A stretch of 10,814 nucleotides of DNA, taken from contig QMMS01000135.1 in the NCBI GenBank assembly GCA_003647375.1, forward strand, positions 1 through 10,814, written 5' to 3'. The stretch comes from Deltaproteobacteria bacterium. GTDB taxonomy: Bacteria > Desulfobacterota > Desulfobacteria > Desulfobacterales > B30-G6. The position numbers were made by a program, and so were the translations under genes. Below, piece by piece: positions 1-6,396 of the stretch (the first letter of the stretch is position 1; the number at the start of each line of letters is the position of its first letter). The notes under the pieces were generated by a model. It did not search any database. It saw only the letters and a program-made list of their open reading frames with translations, and had not been told where the DNA came from.

Positions 1-63
1 TAAATCATGGCGTCCAACGCCGATATCGCGGAAAAAGACCATTTGTGGATGGGCACTAGTTGA
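1..63 (+). other. Unassigned left-edge segment upstream of the symporter
   Basis: All three + frames were read. Frame 1 has a stop at 1-3 and then an 18-codon open stretch (ATG 7 to TGA 61-63) without an RBS; frame 3 ends at TAG 57-59. Either 1-3 or 57-59 could be the end of an upstream gene, but too little is present to recognise one. Confidence 0.3.
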
Positions 64-72
64 GGAGTGCTC

Positions 73-1701
73 ATGGCTGTCAAAATTTCCGTACTCGTGG
101 CCTATTTTCTGGTAATTCTTTGTATCGGCTTCATTGCGAGGACAAAACTTAAATCGCCTCCGGAAACCTATTTTCTGGCGGATCGTCAATTCGGCACGCT
201 GATTCTACTGGGCACCATGGTGGCAACCAATTTCTCGGCATTTACCGTGTTTGGAACATCCGGCGCCGGATACCGGGATGGGTATGCCTTTTTCCCGATC
301 ATGGGATTCGGCACGGGCTTCATGGCACTGACGTTCTGGATCCTGGGAAAAAAAATCTGGCAGGTGGGCAAAGACCGTGGTGTTGTCACCCCACCGGAAC
401 TCGTCAGGTCCCTGTACCATAGCCCCACTCTCTCGCTGATTTTTGCCGCGGTCATGATTATCTTCACCATACCTTATCTCGCACTGCAGCCCATGGCTGC
501 CGGCTATGCGCTTGAGGCTCTCATCGGCTTGCCCTACATTTATGGATGCCTTCTGGTAACAGTCATTATCGTTCTCTACACGATCAGGGGCGGCCTCCGG
601 GCGGTTGCCTGGACCGATATGTTTCAGGGGTTAATGATGTTTCTCCTGCTTCTGGCTTCATTGATCATCGTTGCAAACCACCACGGTGGGTTTGTGGAAG
701 CACATCAGAAACTTTTCTCTTCACACCCGGAACTGTTCTCACGGCCGGGCGGCACCGGGAAATACACTTACGGCATATGGTTCAGCTATATCATGCTGTG
801 GTTTTTCTGCGATCCCATGTTCCCGCAGCTTTTTCAGCGCTTTTTCACCGCAAAAAATCCGAATGTCATCGCCAGAACCATGCTCTTCTACCCGCTCATC
901 TGCACCCTGGTGTTCTTCTTACCCATCTCGGTGGGCGTCATGGGTCACCTGTCGTTTCCAGACCTCGTAGGTAAAGAGGCGGATCGCATCCTGCCCATGA
1001 CCCTTACCCTGATATCGGGTGATTTTATGGCTGCCCTCGTGTTAGCCGCCGGCCTGGCCGCCCTGATGTCCACCATGGACTCTCAACTGCTGACCATGAG
1101 TTCCATCTTCAGCCGGGACATTCTTCCTTTGATCAATAAAGCCAAAAGTCAGACAAGCATCAGCGGGCGTGTGTTTGTGATATTTCTCAGCATTGCCGGT
1201 TTGTTACTCGCCATGAAACCACCGGCGACGATTCTGCAGATCGCCACCCAGACCTTTACAGGATTGGCAGTCCTGTTTCCTACGGTCCTGTTTGGGTTGT
1301 ATCTCAAACGAGTCTATTCAGCGGCTGCCATCTTATCTATTCTGGCCGGTGAAGCTGTCATGCTGCTTTTCTATTTCAAGATTTGGACGGGGGGCGGTGT
1401 ATTGTCTGTTGTATGGGTCATGCTGGCGACATTTGCCGTATATATCGCCGTCCATGCCGTGCGAATGCAGCAGGATGGATGCCTGACACTGTCTGCACCT
1501 ATATGGCTATCCAATCGCTATGTGTACATGTTCATGGGAGTTTTTATCCTGGGAATGGATTTCTGGGCCTGGGATCGTACCACACCGATGTTTCTGGGAA
1601 TTCCGGCCTGGATTTTCTATTTTGTACTGTTGTCGGGACTTCAGACGGTGGGGATGGTATTACTCCTCCGTTCATCTTCTTCGATGTTTGATGAAAAATA
1701 A
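73..1701 (+). CDS. Sodium:solute symporter family (SSS/SSF) permease
   Basis: This is an inner-membrane secondary transporter of the SSF family (PutP/PanF/vSGLT fold) that would couple Na+ entry to uptake of an organic solute; the substrate cannot be read from sequence. The 542-aa protein is almost entirely hydrophobic, with about 13-14 membrane segments starting at residue 4. Visible family marks are the early segment with GTMVATNFSAFT (about residues 46-57), the RGGLRAVAWTDMFQ signature (about 171-184), and LAALMSTMDSQLL (about 328-340), whose small hydroxyl residues correspond to the Na2-site helix. I chose ATG 73 over the in-frame GTG 67 because GAGGAG (62-67) lies at good spacing from 73. 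Length is normal for the family. No transporter partner gene is visible; only 72 bases precede it. Family assignment is firm, substrate unknown. Confidence 0.92.
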   Translation: MAVKISVLVAYFLVILCIGFIARTKLKSPPETYFLADRQFGTLILLGTMVATNFSAFTVFGTSGAGYRDGYAFFPIMGFGTGFMALTFWILGKKIWQVGKDRGVVTPPELVRSLYHSPTLSLIFAAVMIIFTIPYLALQPMAAGYALEALIGLPYIYGCLLVTVIIVLYTIRGGLRAVAWTDMFQGLMMFLLLLASLIIVANHHGGFVEAHQKLFSSHPELFSRPGGTGKYTYGIWFSYIMLWFFCDPMFPQLFQRFFTAKNPNVIARTMLFYPLICTLVFFLPISVGVMGHLSFPDLVGKEADRILPMTLTLISGDFMAALVLAAGLAALMSTMDSQLLTMSSIFSRDILPLINKAKSQTSISGRVFVIFLSIAGLLLAMKPPATILQIATQTFTGLAVLFPTVLFGLYLKRVYSAAAILSILAGEAVMLLFYFKIWTGGGVLSVVWVMLATFAVYIAVHAVRMQQDGCLTLSAPIWLSNRYVYMFMGVFILGMDFWAWDRTTPMFLGIPAWIFYFVLLSGLQTVGMVLLLRSSSSMFDEK

Positions 1702-1725
1702 ATCCATCAACGGCTTAAATTTTAC

Positions 1726-1765
1726 TTGACGTTACAGCGTTATGTTGTTGCATCATTTTAGGAGG
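1726..1765 (+). promoter_or_regulatory. Probable promoter/operator and strong RBS of the toxin-antitoxin operon
   Basis: TTGACG (1726-1731) is a near-consensus -35 box; the -10 is poor (CATCAT at 1751-1756, 19-bp spacing). Overlapping it is an imperfect palindrome, ACGTTAC-AGC-GTTATGT (1729-1745; 5 of 7 arm positions match), which also reads as a direct repeat CGTTA-N3-CGTTA. This is a plausible site for autorepression by the ribbon-helix-helix antitoxin. A strong AGGAGG (1760-1765) precedes the antitoxin ATG by 7 bases. The RBS is clear; operator function is inferred. Confidence 0.4.
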
Positions 1766-1772
1766 TGAAATC

Positions 1773-2006
1773 ATGGCGACACTCGTAAAACGTGCCACCG
1801 TTTACTTCGATCCAATTATCCATAAGACATTGAAACTGAAATCCATAGAAACGTCTAAATCCATTTCCGAACTTGTGAACGAATCTATCAAAGAAACACT
1901 AGCAGAAGATGCGGAGGATATCACCGCATTCGAAAAGAGAGCGGATGAACCGCTTATGAGCTTTTCTGAAATGGTTAAAAGGCTCAAGAACGATGGCCGA
2001 ATATGA
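1773..2006 (+). CDS. Ribbon-helix-helix antitoxin of a RelE/ParE-type module
   Basis: A 77-aa protein with a short N-terminal beta strand (KRATVYFD, residues 6-13) followed by two helices containing SISELVNESIKETL (30-43). This is the ribbon-helix-helix layout of CopG/RelB-like DNA-binding antitoxins. The acidic, less ordered C-terminal half (about 45-77, with EDAEDITAFEKR and SFSEMVKRLK) would be the toxin-wrapping part. It is expected to neutralise the adjacent toxin and repress its own promoter. It has an ideal RBS, whereas the toxin start has none, which fits the excess of antitoxin over toxin typical of these operons. The toxin start lies inside this gene (14-bp overlap). The exact antitoxin subfamily is not decided from sequence alone. 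Confidence 0.85.
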   Translation: MATLVKRATVYFDPIIHKTLKLKSIETSKSISELVNESIKETLAEDAEDITAFEKRADEPLMSFSEMVKRLKNDGRI

Positions 2007-2241
2007 GATTTTTTTCAAAGAGTCGGTTTGGAAAGAGCTAAAAATAATTCCAAAAAGCGATTTAAAGAGGATTCTGTCGCGAATTGAAAAACTGGGCGAC
2101 AACCCTCGTTCAGTGGGCTGTGAAAAGCTGACGAGCATGGAACTTTACCGTGTCCGCCAAGGAAAATATCGTATCGTATATTCGATTCAGGATAATGAGC
2201 TCACCGTCTGGGTCATCAAGATCGTCCATAGAAAAACCTAA
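1993..2241 (+). CDS. RelE/ParE-superfamily toxin
   Basis: An 82-aa basic protein of the RelE/ParE fold: strand YEIFFKESVWKEL (4-16), a helical stretch KSDLKRILSRIEKL (21-34), the DNP turn (36-38), then the beta-sheet core with ELYRVRQGKYRIVYSI (50-65) and VWVIKIVHRK (72-81). Members are ribosome-dependent mRNA endonucleases (RelE-like) or gyrase poisons (ParE-like). The YRVR-x-GKYRIVY block is more RelE-like. The start overlaps the antitoxin by 14 bp without its own clear RBS, so translation is probably coupled. The C-terminus stops directly after HRKT, whereas relatives usually continue HRK-x-VYR. The tyrosine implicated in E. coli RelE catalysis would therefore be missing, so activity may be altered. 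Family call is firm; activity is not. Confidence 0.85.
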   Translation: MAEYEIFFKESVWKELKIIPKSDLKRILSRIEKLGDNPRSVGCEKLTSMELYRVRQGKYRIVYSIQDNELTVWVIKIVHRKT

Positions 2242-2267
2242 AGTGAGCGTTTCAAATTTTAAGAATA

Positions 2268-3497
2268 TTAGATTCGAGAGGTTGAACTCCTTTCAATCGG
2301 CACGGAAGCCTTGTAAATAACCCCTTTCCCCTGGATAGTATAACCCGGAACAGCAGCCGGAATCAGCACGGAAGCGCCCTTGTCAAGAATCAAGGAATCC
2401 ATGTTACCGGTTTCGGCAACTCTGTGCTTTCCGGCCGTACAAAGCAGAATCTCGACGCTTCTATCGACCTGGCCTGTATATTCATCCCCGGTGCCCAGCG
2501 TAATGACCGAAAGTTCGAACTCCTGGGCAGGTGTCCGGTAAGCACCCACATATTTTTCCCGATTCTCGGGCAGAAGAATATCGACACTTTTCTCCTGAAA
2601 AGACAGAATACGCATCAATTCATCAATTTCCACGTGCTTGGATGTCAACCCGCCCCGAAGCACATTGTCGGAATTGGCCATGAGCTCGATCCCCACCCCG
2701 CTCAGGTAGGCGTGCAGCTCCCCCGGGCCTAAAAACAGGGCTTGCCCCGGCTGAAGATGTACCAGGTTGAGTATGACCGGAAAGATGACACCGATATCGG
2801 ATGGATATGCGTGATTGAGTCTGACAACCCAATCATATTCGGGACGTTCATGTTTACATGCTTCGGCATGCCTGACAGCTTCATGAACGACCTCGGCTTG
2901 CTTCCGGGGGGCCATATGCATGATGGTTTGAAAAAAAGCCTGGGCGCTGTTGGCCGGAGCGTTTTTTTCCAGCAGGTAGAACGATTCCTGAAGGGATTCA
3001 GGGCAGAGCGGGCGGAGCAGGGTTGCTGTTTCAGAAAGGCTCCTGAAGCCGCACAAGCCCCAGAAAGGGGTCAATGCACACAGACATTCCGGTTTGTGAT
3101 GGGGATCTTTGTAGTTCCGATTGGAAGCATCAAAAGGGATAGCGAGTGCTTCTTCACGGTCATACCCCTCCTGTGCAGCGACAGCACCAGGATGCGCCTG
3201 GATGGACAACGGTTCTGCTGCCGCGAGCACCTTGAATAGATAAGGCAGCTTTCCATGATATTTTTCTGCGACCCTTTTCCCCAGAATTTCCATGGGATAA
3301 TCATGAATCAGGCTAAGGAGCGATTCCCAACCATTTTCGGTGGCTACAAGGGAAGGCGCCTTGGGATGTGCCCCCATCCACAATTCGGCCTGGGGTTGAG
3401 ATGCAGGTGATGGCTGCCCCATCAGGTCTGCTATGGCCGTGCAAGACCCCCATGCATATTCCTGAACCGTATTTTTTAGATAAGCGATATGTTTCAT
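2268..3497 (-). CDS. manA: Mannose-6-phosphate isomerase, class I (zinc-dependent)
   Basis: Interconverts mannose 6-phosphate and fructose 6-phosphate, feeding mannose into glycolysis or fructose 6-phosphate into GDP-mannose and surface polysaccharide synthesis. It is a cytosolic cupin-type metalloenzyme. All zinc ligands expected from the E. coli and Candida enzymes are visible: Q100 and H102 in SIQAHPG, E137 in HHKPEC, and H262 in GPGELHAYLSG. The catalytic arginine R281 is in NVLRGG. The 409-aa length is near the family norm (about 390-430). ATG 3497 is chosen because MKHIAYLKNTVQEYAWG is the usual N-terminus; a TTG at 3536 would add a non-family tail. No good RBS is visible at either start. 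It converges on the toxin gene with only 26 bases between stops and no terminator. There are no sugar-nucleotide neighbours, so its pathway role is not shown by context. Confidence 0.95.
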   Translation of the reverse strand: MKHIAYLKNTVQEYAWGSCTAIADLMGQPSPASQPQAELWMGAHPKAPSLVATENGWESLLSLIHDYPMEILGKRVAEKYHGKLPYLFKVLAAAEPLSIQAHPGAVAAQEGYDREEALAIPFDASNRNYKDPHHKPECLCALTPFWGLCGFRSLSETATLLRPLCPESLQESFYLLEKNAPANSAQAFFQTIMHMAPRKQAEVVHEAVRHAEACKHERPEYDWVVRLNHAYPSDIGVIFPVILNLVHLQPGQALFLGPGELHAYLSGVGIELMANSDNVLRGGLTSKHVEIDELMRILSFQEKSVDILLPENREKYVGAYRTPAQEFELSVITLGTGDEYTGQVDRSVEILLCTAGKHRVAETGNMDSLILDKGASVLIPAAVPGYTIQGKGVIYKASVPIERSSTSRI

Positions 3498-3540
3498 AGC
3501 ATTGTGTAGTATTGATATGACAGTTAAATATCCCAATCAT

Positions 3541-3650
3541 CGTCATTCCCCTGCCTTCGCAAGGGCACGCTCTGCGAAGGCAGGGCACGAAGTGAAGCTT
3601 TAGTGCTATCCGGAAAAATACTGGATGCCGGATCAAGTCCGGCATGACAG
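3541..3650. repeat. Dispersed palindromic repeat element (REP/MITE-like), ~110 bp
   Basis: Two nested hairpins lie inside weak outer inverted ends. Arm CTGCCTTCGCA (3551-3561) pairs perfectly with TGCGAAGGCAG (3573-3583); arm TGCCGGA (3626-3632) pairs with TCCGGCA (3638-3644) around a 5-base loop. GTCAT (3542-3546) and ATGAC (3644-3648) form the outer ends. From memory this matches a widely scattered bacterial intergenic repeat whose false translation (MPDLIRHPV...) recurs in databases. It sits upstream of manA in the 368-bp spacer and codes for nothing credible. Whether it is multicopy in this genome is not testable here. Confidence 0.7.
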
Positions 3651-3718
3651 GGTTAGCATTTTTCGTTGCCGGAACAATAAAGACATTTATAGCAGGTTTT
3701 CCGTTATGAAAAAAGAGA

Positions 3719-3748
3719 TTGAATTACATTTTCTTTCAGGGTTATACA
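3719..3748 (+). promoter_or_regulatory. Candidate promoter for the hydrolase-HAD pair
   Basis: TTGAAT (3719-3724) and TATACA (3743-3748) are separated by 18 bases, each 4 of 6 to consensus. The predicted transcript start (about 3755) would fall at the foot of the perfect hairpin 3753-3783. Weak evidence, offered because no better candidate is seen in the spacer. Confidence 0.25.
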
Positions 3749-3752
3749 TAAG

Positions 3753-3783
3753 TTTGGATCATTTCCAAAAGAAATGATCCAAA
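3753..3783. other. Perfect 13-bp hairpin in the leader of the hydrolase operon
   Basis: TTTGGATCATTTC (3753-3765), loop CAAAA, GAAATGATCCAAA (3771-3783): an uninterrupted stem. No T-run follows on either strand, so it does not look like an intrinsic terminator. It could be an mRNA-stabilising 5' structure, an operator or a small dispersed palindrome; function unknown. Confidence 0.6.
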
Positions 3784-3786
3784 TGA

Positions 3787-3850
3787 AGGGTTCAAGGGTA
3801 GCGGACAGCGGCATCCTAGCTTCCAAGCATCCCAGCTTCCCAGCATACAA
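3787..3850. repeat. Degenerate 8-bp tandem repeat array
   Basis: From 3811 the sequence reads in exact 8-base phase: gcatccta, gcttccaa, gcatccca, gcttccca, gcatacaa. Three poorer units precede it in the same phase (agggttca, agggtagc, ggacagcg). The array ends 2 bases before the GAGGAA ribosome binding site of the hydrolase gene. Similar arrays occur at 6321-6355 and 8550-8581. Not coding. Confidence 0.6.
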
Positions 3851-3865
3851 CGAGGAATATTGATC

Positions 3866-4672
3866 ATGGACAATTCTAAAAACGTGGATTATTCAGTTCT
3901 GGACAGACCCGAAGTGCTTATGGCCCTGTTTCACCCCCGCCCGGACGCGGCCACACTCGGTAGCACAGGCGCAGGTCTTGACCTGCTCATCCCCGTGGGG
4001 GAAGACATCCGGGTGGGCGCCCGTTTTCACATCAGGGATAATACCTGCCCGAATATTCTTTTTTTTCATGGCAACGGGGAAATCGTTTCAGACTATAATG
4101 ACCTGGGCCCCATGTATAATCAGTTGAAAATCAATTTTCTGCCGGTTGACTACCGGGGATACGGTCGCTCCAATGGGCAGCCGTCCGTTGCCGAAATGAT
4201 GAAGGATTGCCACACCATTTTCATCTTTGTTCGTCAATGGCTGCAGGAAAATAGACACAATGGACCACTGATCGTCATGGGCCGTTCTCTGGGAAGTGCT
4301 TCCGCCCTCGAGCTTGCATGGGCCCACAAAACAGATATCGACGCCCTCATCATAGAAAGCGGATTTGCCCTGGCCGCTCCGCTTCTCAGGCTTCTGGGGG
4401 TCAATGCCGAAGCCATCGGATTCAGCGAGGAAAAGGGGTTTCGAAATATTGACAAGATCCAGGCATTTGAAAAACCGACCTTGATCATCCATGCCGAATA
4501 CGATCATATTATCCCCTTTTCAGATGGACAATCCCTGTACGACGCCTCCCCGGCACCCGATAAAAAACTCATCCGGATACCCGGTGCCAATCATAATGAC
4601 ATTCTATTCCGGGGACTGTCCGAATATATGGACGGCATCCAAAAACTGGTTGGGCGGTTGGCACATGCATAA
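3866..4672 (+). CDS. Alpha/beta hydrolase, BEM46/ABHD13-like serine hydrolase
   Basis: A 268-aa alpha/beta-hydrolase-fold protein, probably an esterase, thioesterase or peptidase-like enzyme; the substrate is not predictable. The oxyanion region is FFHGNGE (66-72), DYRGYGRSNG (95-104) follows, the nucleophile elbow is GRSLGS with S141, the acid is D213 in AEYDHIIP, and the base is H243 in GANHND. The triad is complete. The N-terminus carries no signal peptide, so it is probably cytosolic. ATG 3866 is chosen over the in-frame TTG 3860 because GAGGAA (3852-3857) sits 8 bases upstream. Its last 8 bp overlap the start of the next gene, implying coupled expression with the HAD phosphatase. A hydrolase-phosphatase pair suggests sequential processing of a small metabolite, but that is inference only. 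Confidence 0.88.
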   Translation: MDNSKNVDYSVLDRPEVLMALFHPRPDAATLGSTGAGLDLLIPVGEDIRVGARFHIRDNTCPNILFFHGNGEIVSDYNDLGPMYNQLKINFLPVDYRGYGRSNGQPSVAEMMKDCHTIFIFVRQWLQENRHNGPLIVMGRSLGSASALELAWAHKTDIDALIIESGFALAAPLLRLLGVNAEAIGFSEEKGFRNIDKIQAFEKPTLIIHAEYDHIIPFSDGQSLYDASPAPDKKLIRIPGANHNDILFRGLSEYMDGIQKLVGRLAHA

Positions 4673-5672
4673 AAAGAAAAAAAACCTCGTCGTCTTTGAC
4701 ATGGATGGTGTAATCGTCGATGTGTCGAAATCGTACCGGGACACGGTGCGGCAGACCGTCAGGATGTTCTTCAAAGGCGCGCCGAGCTGGGACAAACTGC
4801 CGGATCCTCTCTTTTCCCTGGATGACCTCGCCGGGATCAAACAGAGCGGAGGACTCAACAATGACTGGGAGTTGACCTATCATGTTCTGGATTTGCTGAT
4901 GACACAGGTAAGTGTTCCAGGCCTGCCCGATGAAATCGATCCGTGGCTGCTGCATGATCAGACGCTTAAGGGGTGTAACCTCGTACGCCTCATCGACTTT
5001 CTAACATCACATGGATCTCCCCTGGACCACCTGCATCAAGAAACCGGAAAGTATCGCAGCCTTTTCATGCAAAAAATGTCATCCAATGACGTGGGCAGCG
5101 GAAATATCGTCAAACAGATCTTTCAGGAAATATACCTGGGCCGGAACCTCTTTACCGCAACCTATAACCGACCAGCAAACACCTACACAGGAGAAGGGTT
5201 GATCAACAGGGAAACGCTTCTGATAGAACCTGCCGTCTTCCAAACGATAGCAGCAGGAAATCTGCTGGCCCTTGCCACCGGACGCCCCGGAGCCGAGGCG
5301 GAATATGCCCTGGATCATTTTGAAATTCGTGCATACTTTTCTTCGGTTTTCAACCTGGATGACTGTCTCCGTGAAGAAAACAGCATCCTGGAAAAAGAGC
5401 ACAAAACCGTCTCATTGAGCAAACCCCATCCCTTTATGCTGGACGCCATTGCAGAAATCCACGCCCATGAAGCTTCGCATCGGTACTATATCGGGGACAT
5501 GCCGGACGACATGCTGGCGGCAAATCGATCCAAGTATGGATACACGGGCATCGGCATGGTCACATCTGCACCGGACAAGACAATGTTACATCAAGCGCTC
5601 CTGACCTCCGGCGCCGAGCACATTATTCAGAATATCACTGAATTGCAGAGAATTTTTTCCCATTCGGTATAA
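4665..5672 (+). CDS. HAD-superfamily phosphatase, long IA-hyp1-like subfamily
   Basis: A 335-aa haloacid-dehalogenase-type hydrolase with all four motifs: FDMDGV with D12 and D14 (nucleophile and acid/base), T205 in LATGRP, K253 in SKPHP, and GDMPDD (277-282) for Mg2+. Between motifs I and II is an unusually long cap/insert (about 190 residues) containing GGLNNDWELTYHVLDLL (62-78). From memory, that block and the opening VIVDVSKSYRDTVRQTV recall the TIGR01548 family, a HAD group of unproven substrate. ATG 4665 is chosen because it starts directly at the HAD fold and overlaps the upstream stop by 8 bp; upstream in-frame sequence is only the hydrolase gene read in another frame. No own RBS is seen. 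The 3' end overlaps the opposite-strand phosphatase by 38 bp. Substrate unknown. Confidence 0.85.
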   Translation: MHKKKKNLVVFDMDGVIVDVSKSYRDTVRQTVRMFFKGAPSWDKLPDPLFSLDDLAGIKQSGGLNNDWELTYHVLDLLMTQVSVPGLPDEIDPWLLHDQTLKGCNLVRLIDFLTSHGSPLDHLHQETGKYRSLFMQKMSSNDVGSGNIVKQIFQEIYLGRNLFTATYNRPANTYTGEGLINRETLLIEPAVFQTIAAGNLLALATGRPGAEAEYALDHFEIRAYFSSVFNLDDCLREENSILEKEHKTVSLSKPHPFMLDAIAEIHAHEASHRYYIGDMPDDMLAANRSKYGYTGIGMVTSAPDKTMLHQALLTSGAEHIIQNITELQRIFSHSV

Positions 5673-6318
5673 GGGATAAAATATCCATGGGGTGTCTGGC
5701 AAGAAACCGACAACCATGCTCCATCAGTTCGGCCTCAGGCTTGAACCCCCAGGCCACACCAACGGAAAAGATGCCGACTGCGGCGGCTGTCTGCATATCG
5801 ACACCTGAATCCCCTATGAAAAGAAAATCCCTCTTTTCCAATTTCAGGGCCTCCACAATGCTCAATGCGCCTGCAGGATCCGGTTTTCTGGGAAACCGGC
5901 TGCTGACGCCGATGACTTTTTCAAATGTCCATGCTGCAAGCAGCTTGTCAACGTATTGCCGTGCAAAAACGTGTGGCTTGTTGGACAGCACGGCCAGCTG
6001 AATACCCTCATGGGTCAAATAGTTCAACAGTTCCGGAATGCCGGTATAGAGGGTTGTTGTGACATCCCAGGTCTTACCGTATTCCACCATGGATTCCTCG
6101 ACACAGGCCGACACCCTGTCACGGGTTGATGCAGATTCAGGAAGCGCCCGCTTGACCAGCATCTTCCAACCGTCGCCAACAAAAGACCGATACATGTCCA
6201 CAGGATGCGTGGGATACCCTCTATTGGACAAAACCCGATTCACTGCATTCGCGATATCCTCCAGGGTGTTCAACAAGGTACCGTCCAGGTCAAAGATGGC
6301 TGCTTTGATTCTATGCAT
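5635..6318 (-). CDS. gph: Phosphoglycolate phosphatase-like HAD hydrolase
   Basis: A 227-aa HAD-IA hydrolase resembling Gph, which dephosphorylates 2-phosphoglycolate formed during DNA repair or oxygenase side reactions. Motif I is IFDLDGTLLNT with D10 and D12, a helical cap follows (about 16-88), motif II is LSNKP with S112, motif III is RKPDP with K145, and motif IV is IGDSGVDMQTA with D170 and D174. The length fits the family. Many close homologues act on other phosphate esters (for example pyrophosphate or sugar phosphates), so the symbol is tentative. ATG 6318 is preferred: the 12 extra codons upstream (from TTG 6354) are simply a translated heptad repeat. No Shine-Dalgarno is visible before either start. 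It is convergent with the HAD gene 4665-5672, overlapping its last 38 bp. Confidence 0.85.
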   Translation of the reverse strand: MHRIKAAIFDLDGTLLNTLEDIANAVNRVLSNRGYPTHPVDMYRSFVGDGWKMLVKRALPESASTRDRVSACVEESMVEYGKTWDVTTTLYTGIPELLNYLTHEGIQLAVLSNKPHVFARQYVDKLLAAWTFEKVIGVSSRFPRKPDPAGALSIVEALKLEKRDFLFIGDSGVDMQTAAAVGIFSVGVAWGFKPEAELMEHGCRFLARHPMDILSLIPNGKKFSAIQ

Positions 6319-6320
6319 TT

Positions 6321-6355
6321 GTGTTTGGTATTTTGTATTTGGTGTTTGGTGCAAG
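6321..6355. repeat. Heptad tandem repeat (5 x 7 bp) at the gph start
   Basis: On the + strand the sequence is in exact 7-base phase: gtgtttg, gtatttt, gtatttg, gtgtttg, gtgcaag. On the minus strand this gives an A/C-rich leader (CACCAAA-type units) that ends 2 bases from the gph ATG and occupies the place where a ribosome binding site would lie. The rest of the gap to 6396 is AT-rich and holds a weak palindrome (TTGTG-CAA-CACAA, 6382-6394) but no clear terminator. Confidence 0.65.
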
Positions 6356-6396
6356 ATTTATAATTTCGTTTTATTATTTAATTGTGCAACACAACG

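Noticed and set aside
1773..2241. Insertion of the toxin-antitoxin pair as part of a mobile element
   Set aside because: No transposase, integrase, terminal repeats or target duplication is visible around it; only a slightly lower GC impression, not enough to claim transfer.
2424..3239. Open + frames opposite manA (102 and 165 codons)
   Set aside because: Antisense shadows of a strongly supported gene; no RBS or recognisable domains.
3313..3645. A 110-codon open frame on the minus strand beginning MPDLIRHPV
   Set aside because: It is the translation of the dispersed palindromic repeat plus the start of manA in another frame; there is no RBS, and it is a well-known type of false gene.
3706..3777. 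A 23-codon open frame starting ATG AAA AAA GAG on the + strand
   Set aside because: No ribosome binding site; it runs into the 13-bp hairpin and overlaps the candidate promoter. Too short to support.
6382..6394. Terminator for the LysM gene (TTGTG-CAA-CACAA)
   Set aside because: Only 5 bp with no T-run in the minus-strand direction; could be chance in AT-rich DNA.
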